Source: Clitopilus passeckerianus
Taxonomy: Eukaryota; Basidiomycota; Agaricomycetes; Agaricales; Entolomataceae
Reading direction: 5' to 3'
Assembly: GCA_944990035.1 (NCBI GenBank)
Contig: CALYLX010000139.1
Location: forward strand, 186,001-250,000
Length of the DNA stretch: 64,000 bases
This document shows positions 23,225 to 35,200 of this stretch, piece by piece. Position 1 is the stretch's first letter. Every line of letters starts with the position of its first letter. The translations under genes were made by a program, and so were the position numbers. The notes beneath the pieces are model-generated. The model was not told the DNA's origin. It was given only the letters and a program-made list of their open reading frames with translations, and ran no database searches.

Positions 23225-25092
23225 TTACAGGATGAGAATCTCTCCTAACCTATTCCCAAGGATAATACGCCCCGTAGACTCAGCTATCACGCAATGAATT
23301 AAGTCCTCTGTTCATTATTTAAGGTCAATGACGAGCTGAGGACCAGAATGCACCTTTGAACATACCTCTTAGGTCGAAAGATTTGTGCTGATATATAGCA
23401 TGTCCGACCATCCGTGATTCTTGTATTTCCTCGCCTAGAGGCTGAGTCCCTTTCGCCCAAACCATGACATCTCGGTAGGTATGCGCCCGTTTCCTCTCTA
23501 TCCATGCTGCTCGTTTCCCTTGTGGGCCTAAGGCGAGTGCGCCAACAAATCCCGTTGAGATTCCAGGCGCGGTTGTTGCGAAGATACCACCAGATCTAGA
23601 ATCAATTGAACAAGGCACAGACACTGTGAATAGGGAGCTCACGAAGAATCGCCAATAGCCGCAGCTGCTACCTCGCTAACTTCCACGCTCGCGACGCAGG
23701 TGTTATTCTCCTGGGGTTGAAATTGGACGGTAACTTCATGAAGAAGTATACCTTTCGTAGGTTCAAAATGAAGGCAGGTGAACTTCAGTGGGGCGACGTA
23801 GCCGCTGGAATCGGGTGGCTGAGGCCAGGACGATGGTTCGGATACGGATACCTGGCGGAAGTTGCCTTCAGGAGTATTAAAATAGCGCTGGAGCAGAGGT
23901 AGGCTATGAGGAAAATAGTGGGGGCAGTCTGCATGGTCTGAGTGGCCCTTACAGGTCACCTCCACATTGAGAGGGTAGAACTCGATTGAACTGAGGCGAA
24001 AGAGGACGAGATATGGACCCATGATACGAGCCGCAACAACACCATTCCACTAGAGGAGTGAGAACGGCAGCTCGTGAAGGCTTGGGAACTAATAACTCAC
24101 GACCTCCTCCAAGTCATAGGTCTGTATATCAATAGTCTGTTTGAACAGCTTGATACAAGAATCCGGGGGTTGCTCTTGATAAGGAAGCACCTCAACAGTA
24201 TTGGCATTTGTAAAAATGATAGCCCTAAGGGTTGGGTCGACGACTCTCGCAAACTGAGGCAAATAGGCTGAATCTGAAAGGTATTGGTATAGGAGATGGT
24301 CAATGGTGCTCAGCAAGCTGCTTTCGTCGAATGAATGCGATATTGACTCGGAGGTAGGAAGATCAATACGGAATAGCGAGATGTGTGTTGTTCTAACAAT
24401 AAGTGAGCAGGAAGGCGTGAGGTGTAGACTGGTGATGTATACCCACCGGAATGCCGCACCATTCACAGCAACTACGATGAAATCTAGAGAAGGGTCGATC
24501 CTAGCACAGAAAGAGTCCCATAGTACGGCACCGCTTATGTCGCCGACATTGTAGCTTAGAAGCTGTGTGGCAGGCCGCTCATCCGCCTCCATGCTCATCT
24601 CTGGTGCGAGATGCCATAGCTGCAATAAACCTTCCCCATAGACACAGAGGAGGTACTTGTCCAGGAAGACACGGAATCCGAGTAATGTCCTCGATAGCCT
24701 AGGGATCTTATGTACATCTTGGTAGCAAGATGTAGCCCATCTCTGTGCAGTCCCATGTGCAAATCTGTAGTGGTCCTCGAGCTTAGCGCATCCTGGTCTG
24801 TCCGTCAATGGACATGCGTCGAACGCTTGTCGCCGGAGTAGGGCTGCGAGATCAGAGGAAAATGGTATGCTAAGGGCATCTCGTTGTTCTCGAAGTAGCC
24901 TTGTCCAGAGCGATGTGTCGATGGTCAGTGTGTGGAAGTGCCTGCAAGCCTAAAGGGTGAGCATCCTCGTATCTAGCAGTTGAAGCTATCGGGGATTCAA
25001 CGTACTTGTCGCAGCCTTAGTATCTCTTTGATGCTTATGATGAGCAAGATCTGCAGCAGTACTTCCTCTGGTACATCCAGTAAAGTAGCCAT
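23225..25092 (-). CDS. F-box protein, possible beta-propeller C-terminal region
   Basis: Exons 25006-25092, 24101-24949, 23643-24049, 23366-23595 and 23225-23307; 1656 bases, 551 residues. Residues 1-48 are an F-box: LDVPEEVLLQILLIISIKEI, then RLRQACRHFHTL and a W-containing end (DTSLWTRLL). F-box proteins bind Skp1 in SCF ubiquitin ligases and choose substrates through the rest of the chain. After a basic cysteine-containing linker come repeated short strands (FRVFLDKYLLCVYGEGLLQLWHL and later GRIILGNRLGEILIL, both seen in parts) that suggest a WD40-like or other beta-propeller. This is inference, as no clear WD dipeptides occur. Exon 2 may hide a 54-base stop-free GT-AG intron after residue AAF; both forms keep frame. 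Its substrate is unknown. Confidence 0.8.
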
Positions 25093-25889
25093 CGCACAGG
25101 ATGTTGGTTGAACTACCAGTAATCGCTCCTCTTGAGAGCAATGAGAGCTAGAAAGGCATACCTTTCCCACACTCTCAGTCGGCCCGCCAAACCCGACCTA
25201 CTAGAAAAGAGCAAAGTTCTAAGTTCATTCATATCAAGGTCCGCGAGGACTTCATGAACAGATTTAATGGACTGAAACTGCAGCAGCCCAAACCCGAGAG
25301 AGCCCGGCGGAAATCAACGGACGCCGACGACAACGTTTGCGAGGCCAGCTTCGCGGTTAGACCAGCCTCCCCTGGATGCCACCAGTCGTCTGGCTCATCT
25401 TCGGGGGCAGCCAGACTTTCCTGCATCCGCCCTTTCTGATGATCCAGCTGAGGCCACAGCTTATTTTGGAGGCTATCCATGCACTGATAAACTTCGCCTA
25501 ACAATCCTTTTGGTGCTTCTAAGATGGGCCCATCACGGTCAGTCCGGGGTAATGGGCTCCAAAGGCTTCAAGGTTCAAGGTTCAGTGACAAGATCAAGTA
25601 ACCCTAGATGTTGATCAAATGATGGCTGGGTGATATTTTCTATCATTCACGCTGTCAGACGCTGTGGCCTGGGAGTTCAACTGAAACCGCCAATGACCGC
25701 GAGCTCACTAACACTGTGACAGGGCATAGTTTTGCCGTAATTGACACTTTCACCAATGTGCCTCCTGGAAACGGTGATTGCCTTTTCATCCCTGGAAGTA
25801 CCGACATATATTACTGTCCGTGGCGTTGCCTTCCTTGCGATCTTTCCAGCTGCTCGTCGCTCTCTGCACTCTCTGGAAGAGCCACTACA
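25093..25889. other. Divergent promoter region (F-box gene / paralogue B)
   Basis: About 800 bases between start codons that point apart. Frames at 25229-25504 (minus) and 25716-25892 (plus) are open, but show no family resemblance. The second could carry an upstream in-frame exon of paralogue B. Confidence 0.4.
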
Positions 25890-27199
25890 ATGGTGAGTTT
25901 CAAGCTGACTGTGCCAGTTCCGTTTACTCATAAATCATTGTGCTACAGAGCAGTAACATTGCCTCATGTACCAACCCGAATTTAAGCTGGGTGAGGCTTC
26001 TCATTCTACCTTTCCTATCAAAATGCCGCCATACTCACTTTGACGTGCGAGGAAGGCTTCCAACTCAGATGGTCAGAGTCCCTGTGAAATAGCCTCAATT
26101 TTGGGGGGCATCTGCTTCGCTGGTGGTGCGTTCCTTACTGCCCATACCGTGCCTATCTTTCCTGATAGTGACATTCAGTATACGACGTGCCTACCCTCTC
26201 CGAAAACCAACCTTTCTACACTGGTCCTGCCAGTGGCTCGGCAAGTCCCTGTGAATGCAACACAGTCCGTTACGAGATCTTGAGCGCTTGCGCTGCCTGC
26301 CAGTCAAAAGATTGGCTACCGTGAGTGTTTTGAGCTTCGAGTCCGATTGCAAGCTAAACTCCACCAATAGATGGCCAACATACAGCTCAACTTGTGACAA
26401 GGTTTATCAAGGATCGTGAGTCATAATCAAACATGCGACTCGTTTAGCAAGGCTAACCTTCTGAAGTTTTCCGGAGAAAATACCCCCTTCTACCAAGATA
26501 CCACATTACGCGTTCCTGCCGCTAGGTGTAAGCCGTGTTCGCCGCTCCAAGGTTGTACTCTAATCCGAGGCTTTCAGAGCGATAATAGGTTTAACCTCAC
26601 CGCCGCCCAAGCTGTTGCCAGTAAGTGCACACCCCCATGACTGTACTTGGTCTCACGACTTCTCGACTTGACAGACGCACCTGAATCGGCTGGCGTTCCA
26701 CAAATTACCGTAACACTGACCCCAACGGGCTCAGATGCATTTTCCACAGTAACCGTCACTGCTCATCCAACAGTCACGATTACACCCAGCGGTACCAGTA
26801 ACCCAAGCACCAGTGAAACGCCAGGCCCGACGGCCAAGATATCTTTGGCTGGGCCTATTGCCGGGGCCGTGGTCGGAGGACTGGTAGTCATCGCCCTGTT
26901 CGCAGCCTTCATCTTCTGGATGCTCCGGCGTAAAAAGGAGACGGGGGTTAACCCTCCAGATTCCTTCAACAAGGCTTTGATGACTGGAGGGTCAAATAGT
27001 ACAGCACTAGCAACCTCAATACCACCATCGACTTTCAATGCAAAGCTCTATGTAAGTCAATGCACATTTGGCGATTCAATCGGTCTTCTAACATCCAGAA
27101 CAGGATCCTACTGATCCCAGCACCTTCCCTTCGCCGCCTGTGCCGTTCACCAGCGTGGATGATAGACAAGCGGGGTACAAGGGGAAACCGGAAGTCTAA
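25890..27199 (+). CDS. Single-pass membrane protein with eight-cysteine ectodomain (paralogue B)
   Basis: Nine exons: 25890-25892, 25949-25990, 26056-26125, 26179-26320, 26371-26415, 26467-26527, 26578-26620, 26675-27051 and 27104-27199; 879 bases, 292 residues. The ectodomain has SNSDGQSPCEIASILGGIC, SPCEC, SACAACQSKDWL and IPPSTKIPHYAF motifs. Its eight cysteines are spaced exactly as in the gene at 16568-18120, and exons 3, 4 and 5 have the same lengths (70, 142, 45). A Thr/Ser/Pro stalk leads to one membrane helix (AGAVVGGLVVIALFAAFIFW) and a short RRKK-anchored tail. Unlike paralogue A the tail has no PPxY. The first exon is again the ATG alone, leaving no signal peptide unless an upstream exon is missed. 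Function unknown; cell-surface role inferred. Confidence 0.8.
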
Positions 27200-27378
27200 A
27201 CCAGCCCACGACGGTTAGCGTACTCATCACAACGAACTCTGCCACTCTTTCGCAACCTGTTTTTCTCTATACATGGGCATTCAGGTTATTTCAGCGTATT
27301 GTTGGATATTTTCTTGTTTATCTATGGCTTGCATTTTCGCTGCCTGGTCGAGATTTGCGTTGAGGCAGCGCCTAACAT

Positions 27379-27460
27379 GACCCCTTAGCTCAGTGGTAGA
27401 GTGTGTGATTCCAGCATTGGAGCTTCCACAAAGTCATCCGTTCAATCCGGGTAGGGGTCA
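27379..27460 (+). tRNA. tRNA-Trp(CCA) with about 10-base intron
   Basis: Acceptor GACCCCT pairs with AGGGGTC, discriminator A. The D arm GCTC-AGTGGTA-GAGT, anticodon loop TTCCAG and T arm ATCCG-TTCAATC-CGGGT are all present. The anticodon reads CCA. An intron of about 10 bases (CATTGGAGCT) follows position 37. The lowest anticodon-stem pair is A-C, so pairing is slightly imperfect, yet A and B boxes are good. Confidence 0.85.
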
Positions 27461-27628
27461 ACCTTTTTCCATTATATATACCACGAACCACATTCCCTAC
27501 GGAGATTTTATGGCAATTCGAGGAGAGGATATATTGTTCTTTTATTTTGTTGTACATTTACATATATATTGTTTAATTAAAAACTACACATTGCTACAGG
27601 CGAATTCAAATTTTCGATTCACTAACTA

Positions 27629-29014
27629 TTATGCAGACGCTGTTACCTCAACCACTGGATTGGGGGTATCCAGGACTCGAGAGAAAGGTATTTCAGGGGT
27701 CGGCTGCAGCCAGTTCTTGGTATCATACACAGCGTAAGGTGGTGATTCAACCATATGGAAGGTATATGCAAATCTTGTGTTCGGGCTGGTATTCCGTTCG
27801 GATTTGTGCAGAACCGAACCATGGATCAGGACCAAATCCCCTGATATTGGCATCCATTAGTACCTCCAAAGTTCGTATGCCCATGAGAAGCAAGAGGTAT
27901 ACCTGGATTACATGCTTCGAGGATATACTTCCCCTCTGGAGGCTTGATCTGCGCTTGCTGCTCAGGCGTTAGAAGCTGTTCGAATCCAGTTCCACCACCA
28001 GGAAGTCGGACAAAGCGCTTGGCGATCGGTGCGGTGAGATGAGAACCCGGCAGGAAAGACAGTGCACCATTCGCCGGCGTGCACTTTTCGAGGGCAATCC
28101 AGAAACCCAGAGCGCTTGGCGGATCGGTATACTGACGACATGGTTACACGGGAAACACAGAATATAGCTTGAATGTCCTACCAGGAAGGTTCTTAAGAGT
28201 GTTAGGGATGATGAGTCAAGTACACCGCCTTTCTTTCTGAAGAATGAAAGCTCACGAGTCATTGTGTTCGGGAACTGAGGGTCTTGCATATTCAGTATCG
28301 GAAGCCAGAATATATCGAGCAGACGAACCTTCTCCTCCGATTTGAGGTTGCTTGGTGATCACCATAGACTGTAGAGCTGCCTCGAATGATGAACAAGCGT
28401 CTCTGATACCCAGCTGCCCTCGACGTACCGACTGGATCTCGATGGAACTTCAGGTCCCTCACCAAAGCTTTCAGTCGTTCGTTTTCCAAGGTTACTTTTC
28501 GGAATGCAGGGTCAAGCTCATGCAAGCCTAGCACACCATGAGTGCTTCGTCGAGCACCATCTGAAGTGAGAGTAACGAACCATGACCGATCTTATTCACC
28601 GCCTTGCTCTTGTCTCTTGTCAGCTTACCCTCCTTATCAAGAGCGTCTTCCTCGAGGAAGTAGCGGCTAAAGAAGATCTTCAATTAGTGCAACGAACGGC
28701 GGAAGCCAAAGTAGTTGACACACATCTTATCTCCCGAGCTAAGGAAGTAATCATCTCCAACATGGTTATCGTCTCCCGTCGTAAACGTCGTCTATAGATC
28801 CGGTTGAGGCAGGGCTCTCCTCGTAAGAAGTCTGAAGCTTGCCATGGGATGTGTGGAGATATCAAACTCATCCAGAAGCTGTTTGGCCCGAGTGTGAAGG
28901 GCAGTCGTTTCGTCGTGATCCAGAAAGCCTGGGATCAAGAGGTATCTGATAAAGGTGGAAGGTAAACCCTCTTCGTTAGCCAAGGGTGTAAGGTACGAGA
29001 TTTAGCTTACCCAT
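27629..29014 (-). CDS. Phytanoyl-CoA dioxygenase family protein (PHYHD1-like)
   Basis: Ten exons: 29011-29014, 28843-28970, 28724-28791, 28581-28666, 28429-28527, 28329-28376, 28256-28274, 28182-28191, 27903-28131 and 27629-27840; 903 bases, 300 residues, close to human PHYHD1 (291). These are Fe(II)/2-oxoglutarate oxygenases. Iron ligands are visible: H148 and D150 in VPEHNDSTFLYTDPP, H242 in LVLIHGSVLHKSER; R253, eleven residues on, should hold 2-oxoglutarate. TTGDDNHVGDDYF and GLHELDPAFR are family motifs. Two oddities: exon 8 is only 10 bases and codes for the last residues of the STFL turn, and intron 2 starts with GC (ATG|gcaagc). The four-base first exon is the least certain part. The substrate is unknown. 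Confidence 0.88.
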
Positions 29015-29516
29015 TCTTGCGGAACTGGGACAAGATGAAAGCAAATCTGAGCGGCAATGCGTTGAACGTGGCACACAATGCTGACCTGGTCTATTTGCTG
29101 CTGGGTGAGGTATTCGGGCATATTTCAGTCTTGAAGGGAACCAATGTGATGAAGCCTTTCTCGAAGGACGATGCAAGCAGTGAATTCAGGAAAGTCGCAA
29201 GTGTGGTGGTAGTGGTCAGTGATGAAGTCAAGTCTGAGGTCCGGGGATACCGGACCGTATAATCCACAGCTCTTCCCATCCCAGTCGAAAAACAGCACTG
29301 AAGGAAAGACTAAATCCAAAATACGATAGCATTATCATACAGCCCAATGCATACAATAATAATTAATCAACTCGTGCATACTCATAAACTAGAATCAATG
29401 CGTAATGTGTGGGTATCCAGAACAGTCCAAAATGTGTATCATCCCTCAGTAATCCCCAGTCTAGACGCATGCTCAGGCGCAACACCTTCAACATACTTCA
29501 GCATACCAGGCTTTCG
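29015..29516. other. Intergenic, between Rap1-like 3' end and dioxygenase 5' end
   Basis: Both neighbours run on the minus strand. This should hold the Rap1-like 3' UTR and the dioxygenase promoter. Open frames here have no support. Confidence 0.45.
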
Positions 29517-32271
29517 TTAGCCATGGGGCCCTTCCTGGTCAATATCCTGTCCAAGACCTAGCCTCTCAATCAAATGGTCAATCTTAGGTTTATGTAGCCG
29601 GTGGTGTTCTTGCCAACCCTTCCACGGGTGATGCGGATACTAGAGAGCCAAAGGGCCTTGTCAGCATCTGCACTCTGTCGTCGCAAACCGAGATAAACTT
29701 GCCATCTTCCCGAAATTCTGGAACACCTTATCCATCGTTCCCTCAGGCTTGGAGTAGAAGTACTTCGCCAGCAGCACGTCGTCGTCTCGGCTGTACCTCA
29801 TCTTTTTCTCCGGTGGTACGGGGAGAGGTTCCTGCGCTGCTTCCTCAAACTCGTGTTTATGTCGCCGCCAGTACTTCATCCATGACGCTCGGGAATGGTG
29901 AGGTGCTTTAGCTGCCACCTCTTTCCAGAATTGAATCATGTCTAATCGACCTTGGGCCCTAAGACGTTTTGAGCATAAAATCTACGTGTTAGAGGATAAA
30001 GCCCAATTTACCTGCGATACTCCATAAACCGGAGCAAAAACGTGATATCCTCAGCGGTAAACGCCACGCCTTTGCCAGTCGTACTCCTGAACAATGCCCT
30101 AGGAGGGGTAGGTGACCGATCCCTATGCAGACTTGGGTTGATCTGCTGCAGAATCATGCCCAAAGGCACGGAAGGTATGCCTGAAGCTGCACCGGTAGGT
30201 AGTTCCGTGTTGCCACCCAGAATCGACGAGACTGCATCAGGATCTTCCTCGATAACGTCTTCGCCGTCATCGTCCATGGGTGAGCCTTCCCTGTCTGCAG
30301 TCATGAGATAACCGCCAAGCCGTATCTTGTGCTTGTTGCAGTATCGGCGCCACGAATAAAAGGTATGGTGAGGTGCCTATATGCGCATATATCAGCATCC
30401 ATTAGGCCAATTATTTCGAAAGGCGTACCTTGATGGCTATTCGCTCACATATCTCCCTGAGACTATAGGCAATGCTCAGCAAAGCTTCAGCCCATGGGAG
30501 ATACGGTCAGACTTTACCTTAGCACAAGCCCTTGTTCTTGGCAGTAATCAATGTATCTCTTGAGGTATAACACATCCTCAGCAGTGAACAGGTTGCCACC
30601 ATACGTGCTCTTGATGACTCTCGCGGGCGGCGAAGGTGACCTCGCTGGAGGGCCTTTATTTGGCACGAGGTGGGCAGTAGGCGTTGTGCTCTTAGTCTAT
30701 AAAAGGAACGTGATGAATATATCAGATTGGATTAGCTGACAGCTTCACATACCGCATTTCGAGCCTTTTTCCTCCCTCGTGTGACCGGCCCAGGCGCAGC
30801 AGGGCCGACAAATGGAGCTGGTGGCGGTGGTGCAGGAGGAAGATGAGCAACTGGTGGAACACCTGGCCCAGATGTATGCTGGGCGGGATCGATTTGCGTG
30901 CTTGGATCATCCAAGTAAGACGGCCCATAGTACTGCAGGTATATTATAGTCAATATATGCGGTTCGAACAGGAAGGAATTTGGCTCACGGCAGCATAATA
31001 CGGGTCCCATGCGGTTTCTCGATACTCAAAGGCCATCGGATCTTGAGGCGCCGTAGGGTCAAAGCCATTCCATGTAGCTTCCGGTGGCCTGTGATGGAAG
31101 AGATGCGGGGGCATGGACGTTGGATGATCCTCCGTCGAGGTTGATGCCTCCGCTTGCGCTTGAGCCTGTGCCTGTTCTTGGATTTCCGCAGGGCCAGGAG
31201 GCTGTGGTGAAGGATGCAGGTGAGTTTGGCTCGGGGCTATCGATCCCGATTCTTGCCATGTCTGGGGTGGCTCTGGCTCATCCGGGTCAAGAGCTCTGAG
31301 TGCTGCATGCGAAGTGGCAGCGAACACAGGGAAAGGGAATGGGGCATTCGACGAAGCTGCCGGGGCTGGGGTTGGAGGAGTGACTTCAGCTTGTGCCTGT
31401 GCTTGAGCTTGGGCTTGCTGGGCAGCAGCATGCTGTTGCATGATCGAGTGAACAGTCATAGGCGTGATAATGTGTATGGGTGGCGACGGCGAAGTGGTCA
31501 TGATATGGTGAATTGTGATAGGCGGTGGCATAGAGGGACCCATGAGGCTCGACGGGTGAGGAAACTCTGGTAGCTGTTGCTGATGTTCTAGTTGTTGCTG
31601 AGGTTGTTGGTGCTGTAGTTGTTGCTGGAGGCGTAAGGGAGCATTAGGCACCGTGTGTGCAACTCTGGATTGGAGAGATGAGTGGCATAAGAGTGTACAA
31701 GCATTAGCTCGACGTACTCCTCTTTCCCGGTGACTTTACAGCCTCCCCAATCAGATGCATAGGTTAGCAACTCGCGAGCTTCCACGCATCTGTTCACCCA
31801 TTCTGCGTTCAGGATGATCTTGCCCTTCTTGTTGCTGTATTGTCGCCAAAGATTTTGTCCAGAAACCTTGTGCGGATCAACTGCAGTAATTACGGTTAAT
31901 ATTATTCCGCACACGAATGTGATAATACTCACCAAGAATATATGGGGCTCCGCTGTAGCCTGGGGAGACTATTCCACCGTGTTTCTGAAAGATAAACGTG
32001 GTAAGGCATTGCCCATGGCAAGAGGTGGGGGTCCCTGCCGGATTCCCGGACCCGCGAGCAACAAGACGCGTCTTACCTTAACCAAAGCTACCAAATTGTC
32101 CTTGTCTTCTACACCCTTCTCGATGTATATACCCAAAGGAGTGCCGTGCATAGGATCGACGAAGAGCTCATCAATGTCTTCATCGTCGCCGTTATCTTGT
32201 TGTTGTTCCTGATGATGATGGTCTTGGTCGACGCGACGCGTAGCAGTTCCAGGAGTCTGAGCAGGTGCCAT
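29517..32271 (-). CDS. RAP1: Rap1-like telomere protein: BRCT plus three Myb-like repeats
   Basis: Ten exons: 32077-32271, 31933-31984, 31718-31880, 30989-31664, 30753-30932, 30518-30696, 30429-30462, 30012-30376, 29703-29958 and 29517-29639; 2223 bases, 740 residues. Residues about 33-130 form a BRCT domain (LFVDPMHGTPLGIYIEKG, GGIVSPGYSGAPYILVD, IILNAEWVNRCVEARELL). A Gln/Pro/Ala-rich region follows to about 450. Three Myb/Rap1-type repeats then start at about 457 (LFTAEDVLYLKRYIDYC), 598 (AFTAEDITFLLRFMEY) and 675 (YSRDDDVLLAKYFYS), each ending in a PHH-x3-(S/G)W...HK recognition-helix motif. Rap1 proteins act at telomeres and in gene silencing. No C-terminal RCT domain is evident. The last intron begins with GC (ATG|gcaagt); a competing GT donor 24 bases upstream would remove eight residues of repeat 3. 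Confidence 0.85.
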
Positions 32272-35200
32272 GGGTCTTCGTCGATTTTCAGTAATTGGCG
32301 AATCGACAGAGTGGTTGGTGTCCTCGCAACACGTTTTTCCCACGACTCGTTTCTACACTGTAATTCTGCGGCCCGACTAGTGCCGGGGTCCTAGTTCTGC
32401 TTGTTTTGGTAATTCCATCAACTTTCCTTTCAACGACAAACATACCAGAGTTTGTCGAGAATCGCAGTGAAAGTCTAGGACGAAAAGGATGGTGCAAGTC
32501 GCCCTACGAATGTAACAGATCCAGACGTTTGAAAACGGCGCCTAGACTGCACGGCGAACGGCCCTTCAACACGAGGATCTATCGTGCTCTGGCTGTTCGG
32601 TACTCTCGTAACTCGTGGAGCACATTGGCAAGGGGTCACATAGTGGGCCCTTTGCGTTGTACGTACGAAATGCTTCTACAGGGAATTCCTGCAAAATTGA
32701 TGTACTGCGGCGACCTTACGTCGAATAACCATTGGACCCTGCAGAAACCTGAGGCTGTTGCTTGCCGTTTCTGTATACATTTCAACTGGTGGCTCCTGAG
32801 GAAGAAAAACAGGTCGCCAACTGACAGATTATGTCCGTTGGACGTTACTTGTCTTGTGGAGCACAATATTGGTAGGGTTCACTGAAGGCGAATGATCGTG
32901 GCGACGGTTATTTTACTGCAACTCGTGCGCTGGAATCGGGACGGTCTAGAGCGAGAATTCTTGCCAATTTGCCTTTCACGTAGCAAAACTGCTCTCACGC
33001 AGCTGTCATTGCAAGGATTGTAGGAAGCTCTCATTCCTTGATTCACCTACAGAAGGTTCGAGCTGAGGAGCTGAGGGGCTCGTCACCGCCTGGCGGCTAT
33101 AGGCCAGCTAGGCAATAACTGAGAAAACAGGTGTTCATTGGATGACGCTATTCACGCCAGTACTGTATATGCTCAGCCAACTTTCAAGTCGTCACTGCGA
33201 GTGCCGTAGCGTCTTGAAATTAGAGGTAATCTTCCTATGAGTCACAGTGATCTACGATCGAACATCTTATCTCAGATTTGATTCCGGTAATATCTCGGAC
33301 CGATTTCCCTGTCCATTCCCTGAGAGGGCTCAAGGCTCCTTGACTGTGGTCCTTGTGGTCCATGGCAAGATGGCCCTCTCCATGCTTTGGCGCAGCAGAA
33401 TGAAGCTGGCAACCGAGTGCTAATCCGTCAACTATTAGACGCCAGCCGACAGCGTGGAAGTTAGAGGTTTATTCCTCAGCTCGGCATGCGACACCAAGAA
33501 GGAAACTTGGTGGTTTACTCTGCAAAGACTTCGACGGACTTACAGTGGGTATTTACGCTCACTAAGCTATTGAATATTTGTTTTTCTCATGCTCTACTTT
33601 GCCAAGGGAGGCTCTACTAGTCCGGTGACAGTTCTCCCAACCAACACTTCCTCTCTTCCGTTCGTCCATACGCATGGGTTAGAGAAACGAAGACTTTCCA
33701 CACACAACTCTGAGGATAAAGCAAGATAAAGCAAGCGCCAATCTCTTGGGTGATGACCTCGCCAAGAAACCGTCCTTAGGTATCACCCTGCTCCACCCTG
33801 CAGAGTGTGCCTTGAATGTGAACCTCACTGTCGATTGATGGGAGAACTGAGGTGAAAATAGACCAAACATATGCATAGGCTTAACCATCTTGCTATGTCA
33901 CCGTTTTGTGCCCCAGAAACTGCCGAATGATACCTGTACATGAGTGAGATCATTGTGGTTCAAGGATCTGGAAGGACCTTTGGAGTGGCGTATTTGCGCA
34001 CCTAGCCCACGTACGACTACAGAAACTGTACAGAATCACCTTGGGTCCGTTCTTCAATCTTTGTCGGTGTACCTCTGGCACCACGTTCTATCTAACGCGG
34101 TCTTAACAGAGTTCAGACAGGAGTAGACGTCTACCAGCGTTTGTGGGATTCAGAATTTGGTGGGCCTGTGAACGTCATGGCGATAAATTGTGCATCGGGA
34201 ACCCTGAGTTCAGCTTCGGACTTACGTTGAAGGCTTTATATGTAAGATGTATGAGAACTCTAAGTCCGCGTCAACTTACTGGATTGAATAAGACGCCAGG
34301 TTCAAAGATTTCGAGGCTCCAGGCTTGGGTTCGAGCGCGAATTTAGGCTTTTCGTCTTTCCTCCCATCACAGACCTGACCTGAAGGTGAGAAACTACCCA
34401 CCTTCAGCCAGATCTGACAGCCCGAGAGATCTTCAGGATTCAGCTCTCGTATCAATACATTTGACTGACGTTTGAAGCGGGACGTCACGACAGCTAGGCA
34501 AAGATACCGACGCTTCGTAGTAAATGTATTTTTAACACCGATCGTACCGACGGCAAAGTTCTCTGTGAGTGGGACGTTATCCCTCAGAATAGCGGCTCTT
34601 AGCGAGCTATCCTCTACGACACAGGACTCGGTGCCGAATGGTTTGACATATCTATCGCTCTAAGGGCCACATGTACTGAAGCTTGCATCAACACACGTTT
34701 CTGTAGTTCTCAGGCTGCGCTCGATCCTCGGTGGGTTAGTTGAACGTGGGTTGGATTACAAGTATGTAGGGAACACTACTCATCTTGCACACGACCATTC
34801 GCTATGACGCATGATATTAGGGTTTCCTGAGAGTTCCTATTAGTCCGCGGACACCTTTCGATACATATCAACATGAGGCCTCCATGAATCACAGATATTT
34901 CACAAGAGATGGCACTGTCACGACATACTGACAGCCAAGCGGCAGCCCGCTGCATGACGCAGCCAATCAGCAGTAGGAATGTTCGAGATCTAACACACGT
35001 CGCTCAGTGAGATGGATGGACAATCATCGGTGCTGACAGACCGTCAGATCACCTGCCTTGCCTCGAGGCATACAGTTCGACAAGTTTAGTACCAAGCAGG
35101 AGATGAGTACTATCTTCAGGCGTGGTCGGCATATGCTATCTTTTGGCATATGTTTTGTGTCCGTCAGGATCTCAGCTGCTATGCTCGAGGACAGCCCGGA

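Noticed and set aside
25229..25504. 91-residue minus-strand frame between the F-box gene and paralogue B
   Set aside because: No family resemblance and no splice or start context.
32406..32885. 159-residue plus-strand frame next to the Rap1-like start
   Set aside because: No recognisable motif, and it overlaps the expected promoter of the Rap1-like gene.
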